From WHSM01 sp050701695 (GTDB lineage: Bacteria > Actinomycetota > Actinomycetes > Mycobacteriales > Micromonosporaceae), in the NCBI GenBank assembly GCA_050701695.1, contig JBOGDE010000104.1, forward strand, positions 1 through 16,118: DNA of 16,118 nt, in the 5' to 3' direction. Under the pieces are notes generated by a model. The model did no database searches, had not been told where the DNA came from, and worked only from the letters and a program-made list of their open reading frames with translations. A program made the translations under genes and the position numbers. Position 1 is the stretch's first letter. Every line of letters starts with the position of its first letter. This document shows, in pieces, positions 1-7,477 of the stretch.

Positions 1-24
1 GACCACAACCCCGGAAACCACGCC

Positions 25-1026
25 TCAGCCTGCCGCGGGTAGCGGGTCGGGGGTGCCGTAGGGGACGCGGTGGGTGCAGCGGCGCACCCGGGCGTACGCG
101 AGCGGGGCGCCGACCGCCAGACCGTAGCGCTGGATCGCCTGCAGGCCGTACTGGCTGCAGGTGGGGGTGTAGCGGCACCGGATGGCCAGCCGCGGCGAGA
201 GCCACCGCTGGTAGCCGCGGATCGCCCGGACCCCGAGCCGGGTCGCGAACGTCGGCGTCGCCTGCTCAGCGGGTTTCGCTCGAGACGAGACCAGGGTCGG
301 CAGTACGGCGAGCAGATCGGCGTACTGCTGGTGACCGGGCGGAATCACGTGGCCGGAGCAGTCCCCGCCGGAGCCACCACAGTCGCCGCCCGAGCCACCG
401 CCGCCGCCACTACCACAGCCACTGCCGCCGGACCCGCCGCTGTCGCAGCCCCCGCCTGAACCACCCCCAGAGCCGCTGCCGCAGCCCCCGCCTGAACCAC
501 CCCCAGAGCCGCTGCCGGAGCCACCGTCCGACCCTCCCCCGCCGGAACTTCCGCACCCGGACCCGTCACCGCCAGAACCGCCACCATCGGAGCCACCGCC
601 GTCCGACCCGCCGCCGTCGGAGCCGTCCGAGCCGCCGGAGCCGGAGCCGGAGGAACAGCCGGTGAAGCTGTCGCAGGCGGCGTCGGCGAGGTCGTCGCAC
701 GCGGCGTCGCAGGCCTCGCCGAGGTCGCACGAGGCCCCGGAGCCGGCCGCCGGTGCCTCACCCGTGCCGGTGCCGGTACCCGGGGTGCCGGTCGGGTCGG
801 GCGTACCCGAGGGGGACGGTGCCGGTGCCGGTGCCGGTGAGCTGCGCCCACACCCCGGACGGCCGCGCAGCAGCGCCATCAGTACCACCACGGCGAGCAT
901 CACCACCGCCATCACCGAGGCGAACGCCACCGACCATCCCACCGGCCCCCACGGCAGGAGCCGTCTCGGTCCGGACGGGGGCGGCTCGGTCGACGGGTCG
1001 TCGGGGTCGGGCGTCTGGTCGGCCAT
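25..1026 (-). CDS. Membrane-anchored YidD-domain protein with a Gly/Ser/Cys-rich linker (copy 1)
   Basis: YidD assists YidC/Sec-dependent insertion of membrane proteins and is normally a stand-alone protein of about 70-110 residues. This one is 333 residues. Residues 29-53 form one hydrophobic membrane segment. Residues 58-125 are Pro/Thr/Gly-rich and then Cys-rich. Residues 125-225 are almost pure Gly/Ser/Asp with regularly spaced Cys (for example 158, 182, 194, 204, 216, 223). Residues 266-333 are a YidD domain with YQRWLSPRLAIRCRYTPTCS, QYGLQAIQRYG and a final RRC. The start at 1026 is preferred over an in-frame upstream codon at 1065 because GGAGG lies 4 nt before it. It follows the paralogue at 1096-1665 by 69 bp and may be co-transcribed. 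No rpmH, rnpA or yidC is nearby. The YidD domain is clear; the role of the linker is unknown. Confidence 0.85.
   Translation of the reverse strand: MADQTPDPDDPSTEPPPSGPRRLLPWGPVGWSVAFASVMAVVMLAVVVLMALLRGRPGCGRSSPAPAPAPSPSGTPDPTGTPGTGTGTGEAPAAGSGASCDLGEACDAACDDLADAACDSFTGCSSGSGSGGSDGSDGGGSDGGGSDGGGSGGDGSGCGSSGGGGSDGGSGSGSGGGSGGGCGSGSGGGSGGGCDSGGSGGSGCGSGGGGGSGGDCGGSGGDCSGHVIPPGHQQYADLLAVLPTLVSSRAKPAEQATPTFATRLGVRAIRGYQRWLSPRLAIRCRYTPTCSQYGLQAIQRYGLAVGAPLAYARVRRCTHRVPYGTPDPLPAAG
445..516. repeat. Perfect 36-bp tandem duplication inside the low-complexity linker
   Basis: Positions 445-480 and 481-516 are identical. Each copy encodes 12 residues (GSGSGGGSGGGC) on the minus strand, so the duplication is in frame and adds one Cys. 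Perfect identity suggests recent slippage and that linker length varies. Confidence 0.95.
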
Positions 1027-1095
1027 CGGTCCTCCGTCATCGCCAAGGGGTCCCCGCGGAGGCACAGCGTAGAAGGCGCGGCCAACCCGCCGGGG

Positions 1096-1665
1096 TTACA
1101 CGGCGGCGGGCACCGGGTCCACGGTCCCGTACGGCGTCCCGCGGTTGCACCGGCGCACCCGGGCGTACGCCAGGCGCGCTCCGACCGCCAGCCCGTACCG
1201 CTCGATCGCGCGCAAGCCGTACTCGCTGCAGGTCGGGGTGTGGCGGCACCGGATCGCCAGGCGTGGTGAGATCCGCCGCTGGTACGCCCGGATCATCCGA
1301 GCCACGAACCGGGCCGGCGCGGTCGGGGTGGCCCGGACCGGCATCAGGGTCGGCAGGCCGACCGGCGGGGCGGAGGGCCGGTCGTGGCGCGGGAAGGCGT
1401 AGACGTAGCACGGGTCGAACGAACACCCGTCGCAGCCGTCACAGCCGTCGCAGTCACAGTCCCGCTTGCGCTTCTGGGAGTCCTGCGCTTCGGGATCCTG
1501 CTTCCGCAGGTCCGGCTTCCGGCGGCCCCAGCCACCCAGGATCGCCGCCAGGGTGGTCGCGGCGAGCATCAGCATCGCGACCAGTGCCGCCCACCCCGAC
1601 CCCACCGCGGCCGGTGGCGCTGTACCGCCGTCGTTCAGCGGTGACTCACCGGTCCGCTCCGCCAT
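1096..1665 (-). CDS. Membrane-anchored YidD-domain protein with an Asp/Cys-rich linker (copy 2)
   Basis: This 189-residue paralogue of the downstream gene has the same plan. Residues 24-44 are a membrane segment. A basic/polar stretch (48-68) is followed by the short motif CDCDGCDGCDGC at 70-81 and a further Cys at 86. Residues 122-187 are the YidD domain, with RAYQRRISPRLAIRCRHTPT and CSEYGLRAIERYG. The YidD halves of the two proteins are nearly the same (compare GTPYGTVDPVPAAV with RVPYGTPDPLPAAG), so they arose by duplication. The linkers are different in composition and length, although both are Cys-rich. The ATG at 1665 has GGGAGGAG 6-8 nt upstream. The domain is clear; the purpose of a membrane-tethered YidD with a Cys cluster is not known to me. 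Metal binding or disulfide formation are possibilities only. Confidence 0.85.
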   Translation of the reverse strand: MAERTGESPLNDGGTAPPAAVGSGWAALVAMLMLAATTLAAILGGWGRRKPDLRKQDPEAQDSQKRKRDCDCDGCDGCDGCSFDPCYVYAFPRHDRPSAPPVGLPTLMPVRATPTAPARFVARMIRAYQRRISPRLAIRCRHTPTCSEYGLRAIERYGLAVGARLAYARVRRCNRGTPYGTVDPVPAAV

Positions 1666-1681
1666 CAGCCGCTCCTCCCGT

Positions 1682-1770
1682 CTCTGCTCGGCAGCCGTAC
1701 AGGCTCGACAGCGGCCTCTGCTCGACAGCCGCCTCTGCTCGGCGGCCGTACAGGCCGACAGCCGTACAGG
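1682..1770. repeat. Degenerate 17-bp tandem repeat array in the yidD2 upstream region
   Basis: CTCTGCTCG(G/A)C(A/G)GCC starts at 1682, 1716 and 1733. A diverged unit sharing GCTCGACAGC sits at 1699, and a 16-bp unit (ACAGGCCGACAGCC) at 1750. That gives about five units on a 17-bp period. The array lies immediately upstream of the yidD2 ribosome-binding site, so it is in its leader or promoter region. No reading frame supports it as coding sequence. Confidence 0.7.
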
Positions 1771-1787
1771 ATGGCAGACCGGCGCAC

Positions 1788-1803
1788 CCTACCCGCGGGT
1801 AGG
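1788..1803. promoter_or_regulatory. 16-bp perfect palindrome between yidD2 and the protease gene
   Basis: CCTACCCGCGGGTAGG reads the same on both strands. It lies 122 bp upstream of the yidD2 start and 94 bp upstream of the protease start. It could be an operator for either divergent gene. An offset outer pair, CACCC (1785-1789) and GGGTG (1806-1810), surrounds it. Just to the right, 1818-1840 is strikingly AT-rich for this genome and probably contains promoter elements, though no -35/-10 pair is convincing. Confidence 0.4.
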
Positions 1804-1897
1804 CAGGGTGGCGTGGGGATTGATTGATCTCTATTTTTACGGCAAGTCCGTTTCGTGGACCGGCCGCGACCCGACCGGTCCGACCTGGGGAGGATGT

Positions 1898-2872
1898 ATG
1901 AGAAACCGGTTGTTCCGGGGAGGCACTCTGGTCGCCGCCGGCGCCCTGCTGCTGGCCACGCTGTCCGGAGTCGCCGCCGCGTCACCTGGCGACGCGCACG
2001 CGACCAGTCACACCGCGGCCACCACCGCGGCCGAACAGTCGACGGTGACCGCGTACTGGACACCCGAGCGGATGCGCGCCGCGGTCCCGATGCGTACGCT
2101 GCTGCGACTGTCGCACCAGTCGAAGGGCACCGTCGCGGCCGGCCGCCCGACCACCGTCGCACCCACCCGCACCGGGCCGATCACCGCGATGTCGTTCCCG
2201 AACGACGGTTCGCCGTGGACCGGCGGCGGGCTGATCGTGAAGACCGAGGGACGGGTGTTCTTCACGTACCAGGGGCGTAACGCCTCCTGCTCGGGCACCG
2301 CGGTGACCAGCGGCAACAAGAGCACGGTGATCACCGCCGGGCACTGCGTGAAGCTGGACGGCGCGTGGCACACCAACTGGGCGTTCGTGCCGGCGTACGA
2401 CAACGGCAATCGGCCGTACGGCACCTGGACGGCACGCAAGACGTTCGCCACGCCGCAGTGGGTGGCCAGCGAGGACATCAACTACGACGTCGGCGCCGCC
2501 GCGGTCAACCAGCTCAACGGCGCCAACCTCACCGACGTGGTGGGCGGCCAGGGCATCGCGTTCAACCAGGCGCGCGGCCAGGCCATGTACGCGTTCGGCT
2601 ACCCGGCCGGCTCGCCGTACGACGGCAGCAAGCTGATCTACTGCAGCGGCAACACGTTCGACGCGTTCATCAGCGACGGCATCGGGATGACGTGTGACAT
2701 GACCGGCGGCTCCAGCGGCGGTGGCTGGTTCCTGTCGTTCAGCGAGTCCAGCGGCGCCGGCATCGTCAACTCGGTGAACTCGTACAAGATCAATTTCTTC
2801 TCGTTCTGGATGTTCGGGCCGTACTTCGGCAGCGACGCGCAGAACGTCTACCAGGCGGCCCAGGCGGCCTGA
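1898..2872 (+). CDS. Secreted trypsin-like serine protease
   Basis: This is a 324-residue exported S1-fold peptidase. Residues 1-35 are a signal peptide (basic start, hydrophobic ALLLATLSGVAAA core, AHA-type cleavage site). A probable propeptide of roughly 60-90 residues follows. The catalytic triad is visible: His149 in TAGHC, Asp197 in NYDVG, and Ser273 in GGSSGGG. The usual GDSGG is GSSGG here. Two Cys pairs fit chymotrypsin-fold disulfides: SC near residue 130 with GHC, and YCSGN with MTCDM. The start at 1898 is chosen because GGGGAGG lies 4 nt upstream and the signal peptide begins there; the open frame extends to 1466 without other support. The C-terminus ends QAAQAA, from a tandem 9-bp repeat. 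It is transcribed divergently from the yidD pair. The substrate cannot be read from the sequence. Confidence 0.9.
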   Translation: MRNRLFRGGTLVAAGALLLATLSGVAAASPGDAHATSHTAATTAAEQSTVTAYWTPERMRAAVPMRTLLRLSHQSKGTVAAGRPTTVAPTRTGPITAMSFPNDGSPWTGGGLIVKTEGRVFFTYQGRNASCSGTAVTSGNKSTVITAGHCVKLDGAWHTNWAFVPAYDNGNRPYGTWTARKTFATPQWVASEDINYDVGAAAVNQLNGANLTDVVGGQGIAFNQARGQAMYAFGYPAGSPYDGSKLIYCSGNTFDAFISDGIGMTCDMTGGSSGGGWFLSFSESSGAGIVNSVNSYKINFFSFWMFGPYFGSDAQNVYQAAQAA

Positions 2873-2878
2873 GTGATC

Positions 2879-2909
2879 CGATGGCCCCGGCCGCGCGCCG
2901 GGGCCATCG
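2879..2909. terminator. Bidirectional hairpin terminator between convergent genes
   Basis: A 13-bp perfect stem (2879-2891 with 2897-2909) encloses a CGCGC loop. It begins 6 bp after the protease stop and ends 3 bp before the racemase stop on the other strand. There is no T-tract, which is common in high-GC actinobacteria. Position and symmetry suggest it ends transcription from both sides. Confidence 0.8.
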
Positions 2910-2912
2910 CCC

Positions 2913-4055
2913 TCAGTTGGTGGCGACCACGCCGGCTGCGACCAGCTCCTTGATCTGCTCGGCGGTGAAACCCGCCTCGGTCAGCACCGCCTCGGTGTCC
3001 GCGCCGGCCTCCGGCTGTGCCTCGCCGGCTTTTCCGGGGGTACGGGAGAACCGGGGCGCCGGCGCCGGCGCCAGGTCGTCCCCCTCCCCCAGGTACGTGC
3101 CGCGCGCCTTCAGATGCGGATGCGCCGCCGCCTCGGCGACCGAGAGCACCGGCGCCACACACGCGTCGGAGTCGCCGAACACCGCGACCCACTCGTCCCG
3201 GGTCTTCTGCCTGAAGCGGGCGGCCAGCCACTCCCGCAGCGCCGGCGCGTCCTCCGGCGCCCGCGACGGCGGCTCGTCGGCGGCGCCGTCGGTGATCCGC
3301 CTCAGGAACTCCTGGTAGAACTGGTCCTCCAGAGCGCCCACCGCGACGTACTCACCGTCGGCGCACTCGTACGTGGCGTAGTAGGCCGCGCCGCCGTCGA
3401 GCAGGTTGCTGGCGCGCTCGTCGGACCACATCCCGTTGGATCGGGAGCCGAGCAGCATGCCGAGCATGGACACGGTGCCGTCCACGATCGCCGCGTCCAC
3501 CACCTGCCCCTGCCCCGAGCGCTGTGCCTCCACCAACGCCGCCGCGACGCCGAACGCCAGCAGCATTCCGCCCGCGCCGAAATCCCCCAACAGATTCAAC
3601 GGGGGTACGGGGGGCGCGCCCGCCGGACCGATCGCCCGCAGCGCGCCCGAGAGCGCGATGTACGTGATGTCGTGCCCGGCGACCTGCGCCAGCGGCCCGT
3701 CCTGACCCCAGCCGGTCATCCGGCCGTACACCAGGCGCGGGTTGACCGCGAGACACTCGTCCGGGCCGATGCCGAGCCGTTCGGTGACCCCGGGCCGGAA
3801 CCCCTCGATCAGTACGTCGGCGTCTTTCACCAGCCGCAGCACCACCTCGGCGGCGCCGTCGGCCTTCAGGTTGAGCGCCAGCGAACGCCGACCCCGGTTC
3901 AGCACCTTGTGCGGCAGGTCGAACAGCAGGTTGCCGCCCGGCCGCTCGGCCCGGATCACCTCGGCGCCCAGGTCGGCGAGCAGCATCCCGGCGTACGGGC
4001 CCGGGCCGATCCCCGCGAGCTCGACCACCCGTACGCCGGAAAGCGGCCCAGTCAT
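2913..4055 (-). CDS. mcr: Alpha-methylacyl-CoA racemase (CaiB/BaiF family)
   Basis: This 380-residue protein belongs to family III CoA-transferases, in the racemase branch. Alpha-methylacyl-CoA racemase interconverts (2R)- and (2S)-2-methylacyl-CoA, so that the S form can enter beta-oxidation. From memory of the Mycobacterium tuberculosis MCR, the catalytic His, Asp and Glu fall at H128 (AGHDITYI), D158 (NLLGDFG) and E243 (VGALEDQFY). The N-terminal GVRVVELAGIGPGPYAGMLL is typical of the family. The ATG at 4053-4055 overlaps the fadB stop by 4 nt (ATGA), so translation is probably coupled and it is the last gene of the operon. A CoA-transferase is the main alternative, but the three matching residues favour racemase. 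Confidence 0.88.
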   Translation of the reverse strand: MTGPLSGVRVVELAGIGPGPYAGMLLADLGAEVIRAERPGGNLLFDLPHKVLNRGRRSLALNLKADGAAEVVLRLVKDADVLIEGFRPGVTERLGIGPDECLAVNPRLVYGRMTGWGQDGPLAQVAGHDITYIALSGALRAIGPAGAPPVPPLNLLGDFGAGGMLLAFGVAAALVEAQRSGQGQVVDAAIVDGTVSMLGMLLGSRSNGMWSDERASNLLDGGAAYYATYECADGEYVAVGALEDQFYQEFLRRITDGAADEPPSRAPEDAPALREWLAARFRQKTRDEWVAVFGDSDACVAPVLSVAEAAAHPHLKARGTYLGEGDDLAPAPAPRFSRTPGKAGEAQPEAGADTEAVLTEAGFTAEQIKELVAAGVVATN

Positions 4056-6220
4056 TCGAAGATCTCGCCCTGCTCGGCCTTCGCGACCAGCGTGGCGGGC
4101 GGGGTGAACCGCTCGCCGTACTCGGCCGCGAGCTCCTGGGCACGCGCGACGAAGCCGGCCGGCCCGCCCTCGTACCCGTTGATGTACTGGATCACGCCGC
4201 CGGTCCACGCCGGGTAGCCAATGCCGAAGATGGAGCCGATGTTGGCGTCGGCGACGGTACGCAGCACGCCCTCGTCGAAGCACTTCACGGTCTCGATCGC
4301 CTCGACGAAGAGCATCCGCTCCTGCATGTCCCGCATCGGGATCTCCGGCGCGCCCGGCTTGGTGCCGAAGGTCTCCGCGAGCCCGGGCCAGAGCCCGACC
4401 TTCTTGCCCTCGGCGTAGTCGTAGAAGCCTGCTCCGGCGGACCGGCCGGGCCGGTCGATGTCGAGCATCTTCTCGAACACGGCGGTGCCGGGGTGCTCGG
4501 GAATCGGCGTGCCCTCGGCGAGTGCGGCGGCCTTGGTCTGGTCGCTGATCTTCTTCCAGAGGTTCATGTTGATCTCGTCGGTGAGCGCGAGCGCACCCAC
4601 CGGGTAGCCGGCCTGGGTACAGGCCTGCTCCACCGACGCCGCCGGTACGCCCTCGGCCAGCAGCGCGAGCGCCTCCATGGTGAAGGTGCCGATCACCCGG
4701 CTGGTGAAGAAGCCCCGGCTGTCGTTGACCACGATCGGGGTCTTCTTGATCTGCTGCGCGTAGTCGAACGCGCGGGCCAGCGCCTCGTCGCCGGTCTGCT
4801 CACCGACGATGATCTCCAGCAGCGGCATCTTGTCCACCGGCGAGAAGAAGTGCAGTCCGATGAAGTCCTTCGGCCGGGTGACGCCCTCGGCGAGCCCGGT
4901 GATGGGCAGCGTGGAGGTGTTGGAGCCGAGCAGCGCGTCGGGCGCGAGCAGCTGCTCCACCTCGCCGAAGACCTTCTTCTTCAGAGCCGGGTCCTCGAAG
5001 ACCGCCTCCACCACCAGGTCGGCGCCGGCGCAGTCGTCGGCGGAGTCGGTGGGGGTGATCCGGGCCAGCACCTCGTCGGCCTTCTCCTGGGTCATCTTGC
5101 CTCGGGAGACCGCCTTGGCCAGCAGCTTCTCCGAGTACGCCTTCCCCTTCGCGGCGCTCTCGGCGGTGACGTCCTTGAGGATCACCTCGATGCCGGCGCG
5201 GGCGGAGACGTACGCGATCCCGGCGCCCATCATCCCGGCGCCGAGTACGGCAACCTTCTGTACGGCGCGCGGCTCGAAGCCGGACGGCCGGCTGCCGCCC
5301 TTGTTGATCGCCTGCAGGTCGAAGAAGAACGCCTTGATCATGTTCTTCGAGACCGGGCCGGTCACCAGGTCGACCAGGTAGCGGGTCTCGATCTTCGTCG
5401 CGTTGTCGAGGTCGACCTGGCTGCCCTCCACCGCCGCGGCGAGGATGTTGCGCTGCGCCAGGAAGTTCGCGCCCTTGGTCTGCTTACGCAGGTTGGCCGG
5501 GAACGCCGGCAGGTTCATCGCGAACTTCGGGTTCGACGGCGTACCGCCGGGGATCTTGTAGCCCTTCACGTCCCACGGCTGGACCGCCTCGGGGTTGGCG
5601 GCGATCCACTCCTTCGCCTTGACCACCAGGTCGGCCGGGTCGGTGACCAGCTCGTGGACCAGCCCGGTCTCCAGCGCGGCGGCCGGCTTGTGCCGCTGCC
5701 CCTGCAGCAGCACCTTGAGCAGCGCGTCGGCGATGCCGAGCATCCGGACCGTACGGGTGACCCCGCCGGCGCCGGGCAGCAGGCCGAGCGTGGCCTCGGG
5801 CAGGCCGATCTCGATGCCCTTGGCGTCCAGCGCGACCCGGTGGTGACACGACAGCGCGATCTCCAGGCCGCCGCCGAGCGCGGAGCCGTTGATCGCGGCG
5901 ACCACCGGCTTGCCGAGCGTCTCCAGACGCCGCATGTCGGCCTTGATGCCGTCCAGCAGCGCGGTGATCTGCGGGGCGTCCTCTTTCTTGGCGCTGATCA
6001 GCAGGTGCAGGTCACCGCCGGCGAAGAAGGTCTTCTTCGCCGAGGTGATCACCACGCCGTTCAGGTCGTCCTTCTCGGCTTCCAGCCGGTCCACCGTGGC
6101 CTTGAACGAGGTCTGGAACAGCTCGTTCATGGTGTTGGCCGACTGGTCGGGATCGTCCATCGTCAGCACGACGACGCCGTCGGCGCCCTTCTCCCAGGCG
6201 ATCATGTTCTGGTCACTCAT
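4052..6220 (-). CDS. fadB: FadB: enoyl-CoA hydratase / 3-hydroxyacyl-CoA dehydrogenase
   Basis: This 722-residue bifunctional enzyme catalyses the second and third steps of beta-oxidation. Residues 10-200 are the crotonase domain: oxyanion-hole region KKTFFAGGD (62-70), and two acidic residues, E120 in GGGLE and E142 in LPEATLG, matching the catalytic pair of E. coli FadB. Residues 322-500 are the NAD-binding dehydrogenase, with GAGMMG at 327-332 and catalytic His457 in GLHFFSP. The rest is the C-terminal dehydrogenase domain. Length and sequence closely resemble mycobacterial FadB (Rv0860, about 720 residues), the alpha subunit of the trifunctional enzyme. The start at 6220 has GGGAGA about 8 nt upstream and lies 17 nt after the fadA stop; the longer frame to 6442 runs inside fadA. 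It overlaps the racemase gene by 4 nt. Confidence 0.95.
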   Translation of the reverse strand: MSDQNMIAWEKGADGVVVLTMDDPDQSANTMNELFQTSFKATVDRLEAEKDDLNGVVITSAKKTFFAGGDLHLLISAKKEDAPQITALLDGIKADMRRLETLGKPVVAAINGSALGGGLEIALSCHHRVALDAKGIEIGLPEATLGLLPGAGGVTRTVRMLGIADALLKVLLQGQRHKPAAALETGLVHELVTDPADLVVKAKEWIAANPEAVQPWDVKGYKIPGGTPSNPKFAMNLPAFPANLRKQTKGANFLAQRNILAAAVEGSQVDLDNATKIETRYLVDLVTGPVSKNMIKAFFFDLQAINKGGSRPSGFEPRAVQKVAVLGAGMMGAGIAYVSARAGIEVILKDVTAESAAKGKAYSEKLLAKAVSRGKMTQEKADEVLARITPTDSADDCAGADLVVEAVFEDPALKKKVFGEVEQLLAPDALLGSNTSTLPITGLAEGVTRPKDFIGLHFFSPVDKMPLLEIIVGEQTGDEALARAFDYAQQIKKTPIVVNDSRGFFTSRVIGTFTMEALALLAEGVPAASVEQACTQAGYPVGALALTDEINMNLWKKISDQTKAAALAEGTPIPEHPGTAVFEKMLDIDRPGRSAGAGFYDYAEGKKVGLWPGLAETFGTKPGAPEIPMRDMQERMLFVEAIETVKCFDEGVLRTVADANIGSIFGIGYPAWTGGVIQYINGYEGGPAGFVARAQELAAEYGERFTPPATLVAKAEQGEIFE

Positions 6221-6237
6221 ATCGTCTCTCCCGGGTT

Positions 6238-7455
6238 TCAGACTCGTTCGATGATGGTCGCGACGCCCATGCCGCCGCCGATACAGAGGGTGATCAGGGC
6301 GTACCGGCCGTCGCGGCGCTCCAGCTCGTCGACCATGGTGCCGATCAACATCGCGCCGGTGGCGCCGAGCGGGTGGCCCATCGCGATCGCGCCACCGTTG
6401 ACGTTGAGCTTCTCGTCCGGGATCTTCAGGTCCTTCTGCCACTTCAGGACGACCGCGGCGAACGCCTCGTTCAACTCGAACAGGTCGATGTCGTCGAGGG
6501 TCAGACCGGCGTTCTTCAGTACCTTCTGGGTGGCCGGCGTCGGACCGGTCAGCATGATCGTCGGGTCGGCGCCGCTGGTCGCGGTGGCGACGATCCGGGC
6601 CCGCGGGGGCAATCCGGCGACCTCCCCCACCTCCTTGCTACCCACCAGCACCAGCGCGGCACCGTCCACGATGCCGGAGGAGTTACCCGGACCGTGTACG
6701 TGGTTGATCTTCTCGACCCAGTGGTACTTCTGCAGCGCGACGGCGTCGAAGCCGCCCGCCTCGCCGATCATCGCGAAGGACGGGTTCAGCTTGCCCAGGC
6801 CCTCCAGCGTGGAGTCGGGGCGCACGTGCTCGTCGTGGTCCAGCAGGGTGATCCCGTTGCGGTCCTTCACCGGTACGACGGACTTGGCGAAGTAGCCGCC
6901 CTCCCACGCCGCCGCCGCCTTCTGCTGCGAGCGAAGCGCGAACCGGTCGACGTCCTCCCGGGAGAAGCCCTCGGTGGTGGCGATCAGGTCGGCCCCGATC
7001 CCCTGCGGCACGAAGTAGGTCTCGAAGTTGGTCTCCGGGTCCATCGCCCAGGCACCGCCGTCGGAACCGATCGGCACCCGCGACATCGACTCCACGCCAC
7101 CGGCGATCACCAGCTGGTCCCAGCCGGACCGTACCTTCTGGGCGGCGATGTTGACCGCCTCCAGCCCGGAGGCGCAGAACCGGTCGAGCTGTACGCCGCC
7201 CACCGTGTCCGGCAGCCCGGCCGCGATCGCGGCGACCTTGGGAAGCACTGAGCCCTGGTCTCCGATCGGGCTCACCACGCCCATCACGATGTCGTCGATC
7301 AGGGCGGGGTCCAGGTCGGGGTGGCGCGCGCGCAGCTCCTCGATCAGCCCGACCACCAGCGAGATCGGCTTCACGGTGTGCAGTGAGCCGTTGCTCTTGC
7401 CGCGGCCGCGCGGCGTACGGATCGCCTCGTAGATGTAGGCGTCAGTCACTTCCAT
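6238..7455 (-). CDS. fadA: FadA: acetyl-CoA C-acyltransferase (3-ketoacyl-CoA thiolase)
   Basis: This thiolase of about 405 residues cleaves 3-ketoacyl-CoA to acetyl-CoA (or propionyl-CoA from methyl-branched substrates) and a shortened acyl-CoA. Visible catalytic residues are nucleophile Cys94 (DRFCASGLEAV), His361 (AMGHPLGATGA) and Cys391 (LCIGGGMG). GNSSGIVDGAA and NEAFA thiolase signatures are present. It closely resembles mycobacterial FadA (Rv0859), which pairs with FadB in a trifunctional complex, and the two genes are adjacent here. The start is uncertain. The ATG at 7455 has AAGGAG only 3 nt upstream, while a GTG two codons later (7449) has it at 9 nt and would give the common N-terminus MTDAYIYEAIRTPRG. 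The gap to the acyl-CoA dehydrogenase stop is 22 nt, so this is one operon. Confidence 0.95.
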   Translation of the reverse strand: MEVTDAYIYEAIRTPRGRGKSNGSLHTVKPISLVVGLIEELRARHPDLDPALIDDIVMGVVSPIGDQGSVLPKVAAIAAGLPDTVGGVQLDRFCASGLEAVNIAAQKVRSGWDQLVIAGGVESMSRVPIGSDGGAWAMDPETNFETYFVPQGIGADLIATTEGFSREDVDRFALRSQQKAAAAWEGGYFAKSVVPVKDRNGITLLDHDEHVRPDSTLEGLGKLNPSFAMIGEAGGFDAVALQKYHWVEKINHVHGPGNSSGIVDGAALVLVGSKEVGEVAGLPPRARIVATATSGADPTIMLTGPTPATQKVLKNAGLTLDDIDLFELNEAFAAVVLKWQKDLKIPDEKLNVNGGAIAMGHPLGATGAMLIGTMVDELERRDGRYALITLCIGGGMGVATIIERV

Positions 7456-7477
7456 CAGCTCCTTGTAGCCGCCGGAC

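Noticed and set aside
445..640. CRISPR-like repeats
   Set aside because: The repeats are abutting Gly/Ser codons of a coding low-complexity tract, without spacers.
1466..1897. N-terminal extension of the protease frame
   Set aside because: It overlaps yidD2 on the opposite strand and the repeat array; a signal peptide and strong GGGGAGG mark the start at 1898.
6221..6442. 74-codon upstream extension of fadB
   Set aside because: It lies wholly inside the fadA 3-prime end; the shorter start has a ribosome-binding site and matches the usual FadB length.
4493..6895. 800-codon plus-strand open frame opposite fadB and fadA
   Set aside because: It is a mirror of the high-GC codon pattern of two well-supported genes on the other strand and shows no domain; its protein is Arg/Gly/Leu-rich filler.
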